Below, in pieces: positions 26,350-37,617 of a stretch of 64,000 nucleotides of DNA; the stretch's first letter is position 1, and each line of letters opens with the position of its first letter. The notes beneath the pieces were generated by a model that did not search any database, was not told where the DNA came from, and saw only the letters and a list, made by a program, of their open reading frames with translations. The stretch is taken from positions 320,417-384,416 of the forward strand of contig CAJJDN010000105.1 of assembly GCA_905182985.1 (NCBI GenBank), given 5' to 3'. Source of the DNA: Paramecium sonneborni. Lineage: Eukaryota > Ciliophora > Oligohymenophorea > Peniculida > Parameciidae. The position numbers were made by a program, and so were the translations under genes.

Positions 26350-27452
26350 CTTTTATTTTTGTTATTAAAATTAATTTTTATTAGCTTAAAGGGTTTCTAA
26401 TTTATGTATATCATAAATAAAATGATTTAGTGAAGTTTTTCAAATTTTAATATATTCAAACAATATTTATTTTATTAAAATTGATTGTAGTAAATTTTTG
26501 TTCATAAAAGAATCAAATATCAATAGATAACTGAGATTTAATAAGAATCATCTTGTCAATACAAGAATTACATATTTATTATAATCTTTTTCGTATAATT
26601 ATGAAAGGATGTTTTAAAAGATATTAATTAATCATATTATTTAAACTTTTTACATCTTAAATCTATAAAATTTTAAAGAATTCTTTTCTAAATTTTGCAC
26701 TTAAATTTTCTTGAAAAAAATTAGATGCTAACATAAAATCAATTAAATTAAAATTAAGAAATAATTTAAAAAAATCAAAAAAATAAAATTCAACACTAAT
26801 TTATATATCTCCACAGAAATTCATCTATGTTAAATATTTGATTTGACAAGGGAACTATTCTTTTAATCTATTATCTGAAATACTGAGAAAGTAACATTAA
26901 ATTTAATTAATTATTCCAAATATTTCTTATTTCTTCATCTTATTAATATCATTTAGATAAAGTTGATGTAGAATTTATATTTCTTCGTATTAAAAAAAAA
27001 AGCATTAGATTAAACTATAAACTTATATTTTTAAATTCTATTTCATTAATCTACTACTGAAGATTAAAAAAAAATAAATAAATTAAAAAAAGTTAGAAAA
27101 AGAAAAAAATTCAAATCTACTGATTCTTAAATGGAATTAACAAAAATAATTTGGTATATTTTTATTTGTTTAAGAGAAATATTGAAGAGAATATTATCAT
27201 ATTAAGAAATTAATAGAAATTAAGGAATTTAATTCCAAAAAAATGAATATTTTTGATTGCTTATAATAAAATATTTTACAAAAATATAGTTTTGAAAATG
27301 ATGTTTAGCTTAGTAATTAACTATATTTAATCTAAATAATGATACTTGAGATATCTTTGTTAAAATCTTTTTCTATAGAATTAAGTTATGAATTTATATA
27401 ACTATTTATTTTATAGATTTATATATTTATATATTTATCAATTATTCCAAGA
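26350..27452. other. Intergenic spacer, nothing recognised
   Basis: 1.1 kb of AT-rich sequence between the start of the pseudokinase gene and the next + strand gene. Only short open frames occur and none has domain-like sequence or a convincing intron. Confidence 0.55.
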
Positions 27453-27832
27453 ATGTTAGTAGATAACTCTGATTCTGGTTGCTCTAGGTACAGATCAATT
27501 AAATTTAGAATAATTAAAAGTTAAAACTTGATTTTGCGAATTATTGATAATGGGAAAGCTGTTTCTTTAGAAAAAGGTAATAAAGAGTTCTAGGTTACAT
27601 TATATGAAAAAGATGCTAATGAAGTAAAGTTAACTAAATACTTACATAGGAAAATTCAAAGCTCATTATTTTTAAAGAAGAAGATGTTATTTATGAAAAT
27701 TAATTAAAATATAATTGTGAGCCTCCAGGACAGGGCTCTACAAAAGTTTTATTTTTGAAAGAATATAAAGGAATTGCTATTAAATGGAGTTCTGGATTAT
27801 TATCTAAGTTTGAATTCATGATAGATTAATGA
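27453..27832 (+). CDS. Small hypothetical protein
   Basis: 117 aa when a 26-nt intron (GTAAAGTTAACT...CATAG) is removed; the joined frame runs to TGA 27830-27832 and has a balanced residue mix (ENSKLIIFKEEDVIYENQLK, CEPPGQGSTKVLFLKEYKG). The chosen ATG is 27453. An upstream hydrophobic segment in another frame could be a first exon with a signal peptide, so the N-terminus is uncertain. No family recognised. Confidence 0.5.
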
Positions 27833-28188
27833 TAAAAAGATTATCAATCAGATTTATTATTTTTATAAATTCTTGCTATATTTCACACAAATATTTTCAT
27901 ATTAATACTTGTAATCTAATTATCATTTATAGATTGCTCTTATGATAGAACCACAAATAGAAAATAACAAATTAATAAAATTATCTAAGATCTTAAAACA
28001 TAATCAATTTTATGAAAATATTTATAAATGCTGCTTTTTATTCAAACTAGTATTTTTTTATGAGATGCATTTGAAAATTTTATATAAATACTTTTTCAAG
28101 TATAAAATAAAAAAGTGTTTGTAAATAAATAATAAAGGAAAATTGATTAGAATATAATAATATATATTTATTAAATTTTTTTATTCAT
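27833..28188. other. Intergenic spacer between convergent genes
   Basis: About 350 bp between two convergent stops. A 60-codon + frame at 27942-28124 is rich in Lys, Phe and Tyr and looks like chance in AT-rich DNA. Confidence 0.5.
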
Positions 28189-29088
28189 TCAACAAATTAT
28201 CTAATTTATATCTCTTCTGGTTGTAATTAAAAACTTACCATCATTACTTAATGTCCCATAGATAAAATAGTCTTAAAAATCAATTGAATATTCTGTAATA
28301 AATTAAGAATTAGGAGTAATTCTTATAAAATTTATATGTAATCCATTTTTATTTAATAAAAAGGATTAATCCTTAATTAATTTCTATGGAAATAAGATAG
28401 AACAGTTTTTTCCTCCCTTAACTGAAATTTCTTTCGTTTTTACAGAGTTATTTTGAACTTTTTAATAGATATGCATTGTTTAATGATAACAAGGTTAGTA
28501 ACTAAAAGTATCATCATTAATATGACATAAAGTGTATCCATTTAATTCTATAAAAATTGTTTGATTTATAATCCAATTCTTATTTTCTTTTTTTATAATT
28601 AAAATTCTCTTATCACCTCCTAGAGAAATTAATTAATTATTTTAATCATTTAAACTTAAGCTATGTAGACCCTTTACATGATTTTTAATAGTTTATGTGC
28701 CTTACCACTCATTTTATCTACTCTAAAATGTAATTGTTTAATCTGCACTTCCACTTATGATAAGATCATCTAAATTATTAATTACAAATCAAGAGATCTA
28801 ATTGGTATGCCCATTTGATTTTTATTATCAGATCCATTTACACCAAACTCCTTTTTCATTTATTTTTTAAATCTCAATTAATTTATCAGTTTTAAATTAA
28901 TAAACTTTAATTTTAAATTCACATCCTACAATAACAAATTTATTATCTTTATTAATTGCTATGGCAAAACACTATTCTTGTTATTTAACAGAATATTAAG
29001 AAAGCAATTCATATCCAAATGTTTTTCTTTCATTTTTTTATTCATATACTTAACATAGTTATTTATCTCCAATTTTTAGGTTTTTCAT
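28189..29088 (-). pseudogene. WD-repeat protein with two in-frame TGA codons
   Basis: A 300-codon minus frame from ATG 29086-29088 to TGA 28189-28191 is open except for TGA at 28828-28830 and 28789-28791. On both sides it reads as a beta-propeller of the type common in Paramecium: FAIAINKDNKFVIVGCEF, then WI(TGA)QQKSNGHTNQIS(TGA)FV, then NNLDDLIISGSADQTITF, and further blades. As I recall the family, related proteins have Cys at both interrupted places (W-C-Q-Q and IS/Y-C), so each TGA is one base away from TGT or TGC. The blade pattern also seems shortened before the first TGA. The simplest reading is a recently damaged copy. Sequencing error or readthrough cannot be excluded. No GT...AG intron removes both codons without also removing conserved sequence. 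Confidence 0.65.
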
Positions 29089-29799
29089 CTTAAATTAATT
29101 AAAATTAATATAATAGATATTATGAAATATATTAGAGATGATGAGTAATAATATAGTAAATCACATTTTAGAGAATCTGACTAACAAAACAAATGAACAA
29201 TTCTACTAGAATTTTTTATAGGAGTATTAATTTTTCAGCCTTTTTTTTTAAAATAAAAAGAGAAAATTAATTTTCTAAAATAAATTTCCATGTTCAAATA
29301 GATTTAAGTATTTTTCATTACAATAAGTACCTAAATAGTTAAATAACCCAGAACATAATTTTGAATTAAATTTAATAATTTTGAATTTTTTTAATGATAA
29401 CAACTTAAGCGAAGAAATAAATGACACTAGAAAATTTCATATATAACTAATTAAGGAGTTTCTATTTAAGATTTTTCATTCTTTAATTCAAACTCACAAT
29501 TAATATTTTTCTTGAATATAATTAGAAGTTATTGATCATATTATATCTTGTAAACTAGGATTCACTCAGGAAAAATCATAAAATTATTTTGATTAAATTA
29601 ATCAAATTAAATTTCTTAAATGAAAAGTTTATCAACCTCAATTGTTATTATAAAATAAAATATTCAGATTTTATGATAAAATTTCTAATAAATTTGATTT
29701 TCACATAGATACATTCAAATCATTTTATCAATGAAAGCATGTTTTCAAATAGTAGATTTCTATTTAGACTTTTATATCAAGTTCGTTTTCTTACTACAC
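29089..29799. other. Intergenic spacer, nothing recognised
   Basis: 700 bp of AT-rich DNA between the WD gene start and the end of the truncated repeat gene. No feature was found on either strand. Confidence 0.5.
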
Positions 29800-30139
29800 T
29801 CACTTTATCAAAAAATACAAAACCTGAAATTTTGAAAAATTAACCGACTAAATAAATATACATTCATTTTCATCATAATCTCCTTCACCTCTAGAAATAT
29901 CATTTTTATCTTACAATATTCTATCCATGTAAACTGTCTTCCACTTTCCATATTTTCTTCCATTTTTATAAATTCCAATATGATAAATATCTGCTTAACT
30001 TATTAAATTATAAATAAAGTTTATACTCCCAATAATTCTCCTATAGTTTTATCTATATTCCTATTTTTAATCCATTTTAATTGTAATTCCCTCCTGAATT
30101 TAATCTTTCTCCTTTCCAAAATTAATCCAACTTATTCAT
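29800..30139 (-). pseudogene. Truncated copy of the MORN_2-like repeat gene
   Basis: From ATG 30137-30139 the frame matches the 5' part of the repeat gene at 54740-57619. Similarity covers 29862-30118 versus 57090-57345 nearly base for base and continues upstream of the ATG to about 30215, so the promoter region was copied too. Relative to the full gene it lacks about 240 bp just after the start (MNKLDQF joins directly to WKGERLNSGGNYNQNGLKIG), a Trp codon of the first unit has become TAG (Gln), and similarity stops abruptly at about 29862 after the second unit. The frame then runs through unrelated sequence to TGA 29800-29802. It could still give a peptide of about 100 residues, but it looks like a broken duplicate. 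Confidence 0.8.
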
Positions 30140-31222
30140 TGATGAATAAATCAAACCCTTATATTAGCAAAACTAATCATTATTAGTAAAGTTAGGGCTA
30201 AAATTGGATTATTTAAAATAATGAATAAGAATATATTTATGAATAAACGCAATTCTAATTCCTTGAAAGGAAGGAATTAATTTTTGTTATTTTCTCTAAA
30301 TAACCCCAAAATTCACATATAAATTAGAATATTTTTAAATGCTAAATTTAATATTAATTTATTCTTAAACTATAAATTAACCAACATTCGTTTATTAATT
30401 GGAATCAATTTCAATTCTTGATTAATTATTGATGAAGATTTCAAAAATGTAATTATTTTTTAATTTTATTCAAGTTAAATTCCTCTATCCAAGATATTTT
30501 TTATTGAATATTGTTAATCTGTTAAATAATAAAGCACTTTTTTCTTATTATTTCTCTTTAGATTAAGAAAGGGTAAAAGTAATAATATTTCTTCTAATTA
30601 TAAACTAAATTTATTTTGAGCTTTTTTATTATATTTAAATTTGATTTGCTATTAGACAGGCTAAATATAATTAAGATTAATTCCCTCTTTTTGATCACAA
30701 TAACAAATTTCTTGTTTTTACTAATATTTTGCTCCAAAAATTTTTTCATGAATTTACAAAAAAATTATCTGTCAATATTCTTAAACGTGAAAGAAATAAA
30801 AAAACTTAATATTGATAAATTTCCAAAAAAAACATAGGTTTATTTAAATTTGAATTCTTAAATTTATAAGTAGATTTATATTGTATAAAGCTAAATGAGA
30901 TTGTTATTAGTAATAAATTTTTAATTGTTAAAAATTAAACTCAACCTAAATATTTTAATGAAATTTACCATCAACAATAGAATCTAATTTGTAAGTTCAT
31001 AAAAAAATTTCATAAATTTATTTATCTTCCAGTATTTAATTATTTATGAATAATACTTTAAAAATTTAAAATAAAAAAAAATTGAGAAATTAAATAAATG
31101 TAATTTTTTTGATTTAAGATAAACTAAGAATTAAATATGGGATGTTTGGTTAAATATATAGTAAAATAATCAACAAGCTATTTATAATAAAAATATATGA
31201 TATTTACTTATGATAATTTATT
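30140..31222. other. Intergenic spacer with the upstream part of the duplicated segment
   Basis: About 1.1 kb. The first 75 bp still match the region upstream of the repeat gene at 57.6 kb. The rest is AT-rich, with a perfect hairpin at 30256-30279 and a 73-codon + frame (30616-30837) that is hydrophobic and Lys-rich and looks accidental. Confidence 0.5.
30256..30279. other. Perfect 9-bp hairpin with 6-nt loop
   Basis: TAATTCCTT at 30256-30264 pairs exactly with AAGGAATTA at 30271-30279 around the loop GAAAGG. It lies upstream of the truncated repeat copy. It could be a regulatory element or simply chance; no matching copy was noticed beside the parent gene. Confidence 0.4.
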
Positions 31223-33790
31223 TCAACATTTAATTTTATGATATTACTAATTTATCACTTCTTACCAAACTTGAGTAATAGTACATGTAGTTACAGAATA
31301 TTTTAATTCTGCCAAAGAAATAAGATTTTTCAATGCTTCTAGTAATTATGTTAAGACAATAGCACTCTATTCTTCAGTGCAAGCAATAAGTTCAATTTTT
31401 TTTGCTTATTCTCGAGGAAGGGATTAAAATTTTTAAATTGCTTCTAGAGGGTATTCAGCTTAACCATCAGTATAAAATAACAGCTAAAATAATAAAAAAC
31501 TTCTCAAATTTAGGATAAGATTAAATTAACTTTAAAGCAGTAAGAAAAGGTTGGTCAAAATTAGTTCCACCTCCTCGGTGTTGGGTATCTTATTTTTCGC
31601 TATTATATTAAGTTTTCAAACATTAAATTTATATTTCTGCACCATCATTAAATGTAATGACACTTACTACAGCCTCATGATTTTATTATATATTTTGATT
31701 CCTGCAATAGCTCCATTTTTGACATTTGTCCAATTTTAACCAGCCATTGATTCTGAACTATCAAGCATGAAAATGTGATGTGTTTTAGAGGAGTATACAT
31801 TTTGTTCTTAATTTAACGATTTTTCTGTAAACTTATTTTTTTTGTTAAACTTTTATGAAAATTAATTACATATTATTTATCCAATACCGCTATTCCAAAT
31901 TGTCATCATTTATTCTTTATTTTACTAAATTATTTCAGTATTTGAGCTTCTGAATTTCCATTCTATATTCATTTCCTTAACCTGTTTCCATGTATCAATC
32001 TTCTACCTTTCATCTATTTTTATTTAAAATCCATCTTAAATTTCCTCACAACTAAACAAAGATGGAATTGAATCATTTATTAATACACCATTCATTCCTA
32101 TATTATTAATATTCAATACCTCTTAATTAATGACCATTTTAACATTGATGAACTGATATGTGTTTGAATTCTAAATCACATTTACTTTTACATAAAGGAC
32201 AAGATTCTGAACATCCATTCATATCTTAAGTAATTTAATCTAAATTTTCTTAAATTTAAAATTCAGTTATTTAAGATTTTTATTCTTATTTTCCATTAAT
32301 AATTTGTTATAATTTTTGAATAAAAGAATCTAATTTATAAATCTTATTTTCTGAAGAAGTTCTTTAAGAAAAGTCAAATTCAGGAAGTTATTTAAATTAA
32401 TCTAAATAATAAGGATCTTAAATTGAATCATTTATATTCTTTACATTTTCTTTTTAACATTTACCAAAAAGACAAAGAACTGCTATATCAAAAAATTATT
32501 TATCCAAATTTGATTCAAATTCTATTTGTTCATTGCTGTTGTTAAACTATTAATTAATTTCTTAATTAAAATAATCCAGAATAGAAGCATCTTTTCTTTA
32601 TTTTTATTGTTATTAACATTTTCATCAAATTCTTATAAAAAATTTGATAACTTTATTTAAATTAATTTTTCATATTTTTCAACAATTTCATTTTTTATTT
32701 TATCAGTGTATTATTTTTAATCACTGATATATATAATAATTTATTCTTAAGGTTCTTTTCTTTATTTTAATATATATTCATCCAATTCTTAAACTAATTT
32801 TTAACAAATTATTGTCTTCTACTTTACAAAATCAGTGACTTCTAAAATATATTTTGTACAAAAATTCTTTATAAACTATTATACAATAAACTTCAAAAAG
32901 GAATCTGCTGAAATTGAGCTTTATTACTTTTTATTTTTTTTTATTTGTGCAACAAATTTTTAATATTAATATTAGCTCATTGCATCAAATTTGATTAAAT
33001 TATTATGTACAGATTCCCACTTCTTAAAACAAATAAATCGAAAAATAATCAATAGAGCAAAGAAAATAATACATCTTTCTTCTAATGGTTTTAATATTAC
33101 ACCATATTTAGTAAATTATTTATTACATTTAGTTTTTTATGATATTCTATTTTATTTTATCTATTATTTTGTGTAAAATAAAAATGTCATAGGAAGAAAC
33201 TTGATCTTCATCTATTTTACTTTTTTCTACCATCTCTGTCTTTACTACATCATAAACTTCAAAATATTTTTTTTCCCAGCTTCCTTATATTTTCATTAAT
33301 TCATTGAATTTATTTGGAAACTCCTTTTTAACAACTATTGGATGATTTCCAATTGAATCAGGATTAAAAATATAATCATGTATTTTTTATAATCATTACA
33401 AAATTTTGAATCATGAATCCTTTGTATATCCTTTTTGATATTTTTATTTCTATTGACATAATTATTTTCTTGATTTTTGTTGGATAATTCTTATTTTTAA
33501 TTCTAAATTTTCAATTCTTTGAAATTAAACCTTAAAAATTCAATCATAAGATCGCTTACTGTAATTATTTTATCTTTCAAATCAACAAATTTAATAAATT
33601 CTAAGAATTTTTTTAAATCCTTATCCTCTTAATTCACTTATTTCATTGTAATTTAAGAACCATTTCCAAATAATTTTTCCACTAATTTTTTTTTATCTTC
33701 TCTGTTATATTAAACTTTAATAAATCTAACAGTAAATAATAACTTTAGTTAGCATTTTTTTCTATCATAAATAATTATTTATTCAAAATA
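31223..33790 (-). pseudogene. Decayed vWFA-domain protein, VLIG-like family
   Basis: Read on the minus strand, several long blocks from one protein lie in order but in different frames. First (33.75-33.3 kb): DKKKLVEKLFGNGSQ and a helical region, then after a one-base loss in an A run, HDYIFNPDSIGNHPIVV. Next (32.5-32.1 kb) a zinc-ribbon-like CPLCKSKCDLEFKHISVHQC and NGHQLRG. Last (31.8-31.2 kb) a vWFA domain: HIFMLDSSESMAGQNW (MIDAS DxSxS), then VSVITFNDGAEIQ, RGGGTNF (MIDAS Thr), FYTDGQAEYP (MIDAS Asp), with at least two further frame changes. The combination of Cys/His-rich segment and C-terminal vWFA occurs in very large GTPase-like ciliate proteins. The N-terminal part is absent: the next gene begins at 33887 on the other strand. 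I infer a truncated pseudogene. Confidence 0.6.
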
Positions 33791-33886
33791 AAAAAATTAT
33801 TGTTAATTTACCTGTAAAGAAGAATTTATGTCTTATTCGAAATGATGATCTTATTTTTGGTTTAGAAATTAATAAAAAGCATTTTT

Positions 33887-36251
33887 ATGATTCTTATTAA
33901 AATAGTTTTAAATTTATCTTTCTTCTATGTAGTAGACCTCCATAATCAATTTAGAAAATTTTAAAAAATTAATATAATCCGATTCTTAGGAAGATTGTAT
34001 TTTTTCTTCAAGATTTTTACAAAATTCATTTCGAGTTTTAATTCAGTTAGGATAATTTAAAATTATGAATAGGTCATTATATTATCATAAAATTTTTAGA
34101 AAGAAGATGGTTAATTCTCAAGTCCTTAACCTAAATTCGACAATTAAGAGTTAGTGGCTTTAATAAACTATATTAATAAAGTTTTCGACTTAATAAAGAA
34201 CCCTGAATAATTACATGAAGCAAAAAACATATCCATTAAATGGTTTAGTAATGTTAAATTAATTAAGATCCATAATAATAAAATGTATGTATTCTTTTAA
34301 TTTAATAGGTAACACAATTTTTAAATACAATATGTGAAACTCATTCACTGGAGATTATAATGTTTAATTTAAGTCAAGCAGAATTTGAGGAAAAAATTCC
34401 ATTTTTATGTATCGAATGCTTACAAAAAAGTTTTGCTGAAAACAAGTCTGTTTCTAATCTCATAAATCTAACTGAGGCTAATAAAAGATGGAAAAGGTAT
34501 TTAGAAGAATAGGATGAAAAGAGATTCTAAAGAGAAGCAAGATTTAATTAGGCGATAGGAATTATAAATAATTTATAAGATAAGTACAATCAAGAATTAT
34601 GTTGAATGATCAATTACTAAAAGAACTTTAAGCATTTGAAAAACTTTAAGAATTGAAAATATTTCTTTTTTTTAATAAGGCAAAAAAAATCTACTTTATA
34701 TAATTGAAATTCTTGGTCAAAAAGAAAAGTAGAAAATTTAAGAAAAAAATTAAAATTAAGAGGATTTTACATTTTACTAAACCCAAAAGAAATTATTAGA
34801 AGAGTTGATTAAAGAAAATTTAGTTGTTCAGAATTAATTTAATGGCTTATGAATTATGATTAATGTATTTTTTTAATGTTATTAAGAACCCCAATAATCA
34901 AATGATGCTTCCAAAGATAAGATTGAGAATGATTAAGAAGTTATAGATTTTCTTAAAAAGACCACTATTTAAGACTAATATTTATCATTCTTTGAAATTT
35001 CATTTAATTTCTTTAAAACTCTTAAACAAGAAGAATAAGATCTGAAATCAAAGGGAAAGCTAGAAAAATTGTATTAATCTGAGTTTGAAACTTAATCTTA
35101 ATCCCTTTAGATATATTAAAGATGTTATAAATAATTTNAGAAAGAAGATGGTTAATTCTCAAGTCCTTAACCTAAATTCGACAATTAAGAGTTAGTGGCT
35201 TTAATAAACTATATTAATAAAGTTTTCGACTTAATAAAGAACCCTGAATAATTACATGAAGCAAAAAACATATCCATTAAATGGTTTAGTAATGTTAAAT
35301 TAATTAAGATCCATAATAATAAAATGTATGTATTCTTTTAATTTAATAGGTAACACAATTTTTAAATACAATATGTGAAACTCATTCACTGGAGATTATA
35401 ATGTTTAATTTAAGTCAAGCAGAATTTGAGGAAAAAATTCCATTTTTATGTATCGAATGCTTACAAAAAAGTTTTGCTGAAAACAAGTCTGTTTCTAATC
35501 TCATAAATCTAACTGAGGCTAATAAAAGATGGAAAAGGTATTTAGAAGAATAGGATGAAAAGAGATTCTAAAGAGAAGCAAGATTTAATTAGGCGATAGG
35601 AATTATAAATAATTTATAAGATAAGTACAATCAAGAATTATGTTGAATGATCAATTACTAAAAGAACTTTAAGCATTTGAAAAACTTTAAGAATTGAAAA
35701 TATTTCTTTTTTTTAATAAGGCAAAAAAAATCTACTTTATATAATTGAAATTCTTGGTCAAAAAGAAAAGTAGAAAATTTAAGAAAAAAATTAAAATTAA
35801 GAGGATTTTACATTTTACTAAACCCAAAAGAAATTATTAGAAGAGTTGATTAAAGAAAATTTAGTTGTTCAGAATTAATTTAATGGCTTATGAATTATGA
35901 TTAATGTATTTTTTTAATGTTATTAAGAACCCCAATAATCAAATGATGCTTCCAAAGATAAGATTGAGAATGATTAAGAAGTTATAGATTTTCTTAAAAA
36001 GACCACTATTTAAGACTAATATTTATCATTCTTTGAAATTTCATTTAATTTCTTTAAAACTCTTAAACAAGAAGAATAAGATCTGAAATCAAAGGGAAAG
36101 CTAGAAAAATTGTATTAATCTGAGTTTGAAACTTAATCTTAATCCCTTTAGATATATTAAAGATGTTATAAATAATTTTAGGAAAACTAAGTAAAATTGG
36201 AAAAATTAATGAAGGTTGATGAAATTGAAAAAAAATTAACCTAAATTGAAT
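33887..36251 (+). CDS. Helical protein of a Paramecium B-box-like family, interrupted by an assembly duplication
   Basis: From about 33887 a + frame leads into FQKEDGQFSSPQPKFDNQEL, then across a 20-nt intron to KMYVTQFLNTICETHSLEII, PFLCIECLQKSF and EANKRWKRYLEEQ. The Cys/His pattern (CxxH...CxxC) and helical follow-up resemble a protein family I associate with Paramecium that carries a B-box-like start and coiled-coil middle. The C-terminal part (NDQEVIDFLKKTTIQDQYL and so on) ends at TGA 36249-36251. The true gene is 33887-35137 joined to 36179-36251, because 35139-36178 repeats 34098-35137. At least one frame change near the QELC codons (TGA in TTATGTTGA, near 34602) has no clean intron, so the gene may be damaged. 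The N-terminus is uncertain. Confidence 0.55.
34098..36178. repeat. Direct duplication 34098-35137 / 35139-36178 around an N
   Basis: The 1040 bases 34098-35137 recur at 35139-36178 with a constant offset of 1041 and no difference noticed. A single N at 35138 separates them. The gene body continues sensibly only if one copy is removed: the sequence before the first copy joins into it, and the C-terminal coding end follows the second. This is the same unmerged-overlap pattern as at 13539. Confidence 0.92.
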
Positions 36252-37617
36252 GAGAAATATCATTCTCTTTCAAAATTATACCTAAAATGAATAAATAAAA
36301 ATAAATTTTCATTAGGATTTTAAATAATAAATAAAAAAGATAATATTTATATTTAAGCATTGGTATTTGGAAATTTTTTCGGTTGACTTCACTAAAATGT
36401 AAAAGAAAATTAGTAAACAACCAATAATAATTAATAATTGATAAATCCATCATTTTCTTGATTTTTTCTAAAGCAGGAAGTACATATGTTAATTGATAAT
36501 TTCCTCAAGAAAATTTATTCTGGCATATGACGTTAACTTGAACTATTTTTTTTCGTTTAATGTAATGACAAGTTAATGTTTAGTATTTATAAGATAGTTC
36601 CAATTCGATTCATTCATAATAAAAAGGCAAGTATTATTTTTAAACATTTAATTTATAATCTATCCATATTGAAGAGATGTATTTTATTATGATCCCAACA
36701 TTAAAATAGGTATATTGTAACTTTAATCTAAATATCAGCTTCTTAAAGATTGCAAATACATATTTAAATACATATTTAATAATCTATTAATTTTCATTTT
36801 TATCTAATTTAAAATTTGATCATTCTCATATTGATCTAAACTTAAAATCTTAATTAATGAATTTATGATAATAATAATATATATTTGTCAATCTTAATTA
36901 TTTAAATTGTGTATATTTATTTTTTAATGATGTAGTTTTTATCACAACCCCAGAGTTCTTAAACAATTTTTTAAGAAACATTAATTAATCACCGCAGATT
37001 TAATGTTTAATTCTTAATTCTATATGAAAAATTCATAGAATTTATTACAGAAATTCCTGGAACACTGAGCTGTCAATAAATAAATATAGAAAGCAAAAAG
37101 ATGAAAGATTTATTTGAATATTTTCAACAATTATTTGATGCCTTAATTCTGCACTATTCCACTAAATTTGATAACTCTGGAATAAAATTTACCATATCAT
37201 ACTATATTTATTACAAATCAATAGTTTTCTACGATTCAGAAAATATTCTTCTAATTAAAATTATGATAGAAAAGAATTTTCATTTTTTCTAATTATTTAT
37301 CCATTAAGAAATATAAGTATAATTATAATATTTTGTATATAAAATTTTTTTAACGTGTATCCTACAAATATTCTTAGCATTAATTCATAAGCAAATATTT
37401 ATTATTTTGAGTTTTAAAAATCTATGCTTAAAAATATTTTGTTTTGTGTTATTAGTTTAGAAATGGTTCTAAATTTAATGTAATTAACATGATGATATAA
37501 TTGCAATTTAAAATCTACCAAGAAAGTATGATTCTGATGAAAAATAGAAAATTTGCATTTAAATAGGTAGTTATAAAGAAAAATTTTGTTAATTCTTGAA
37601 TAAATAAAAAAATTTAA
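36252..37617. other. Intergenic region with an unconfirmed open frame
   Basis: 1.4 kb with no certain gene. A + frame from ATG 37101 stays open under the ciliate code for about 190 codons and overlaps the start of the next gene in another frame. Its first 50 residues (MKDLFEYFQQLFDALILHY) look protein-like, the rest is Ile/Phe/Lys-rich and resembles translated AT-rich DNA, so I leave it uncalled. Confidence 0.45.

Noticed and set aside
27942..28124. 60-codon + gene
   Set aside because: Lys/Phe/Tyr-rich chance frame in a spacer.
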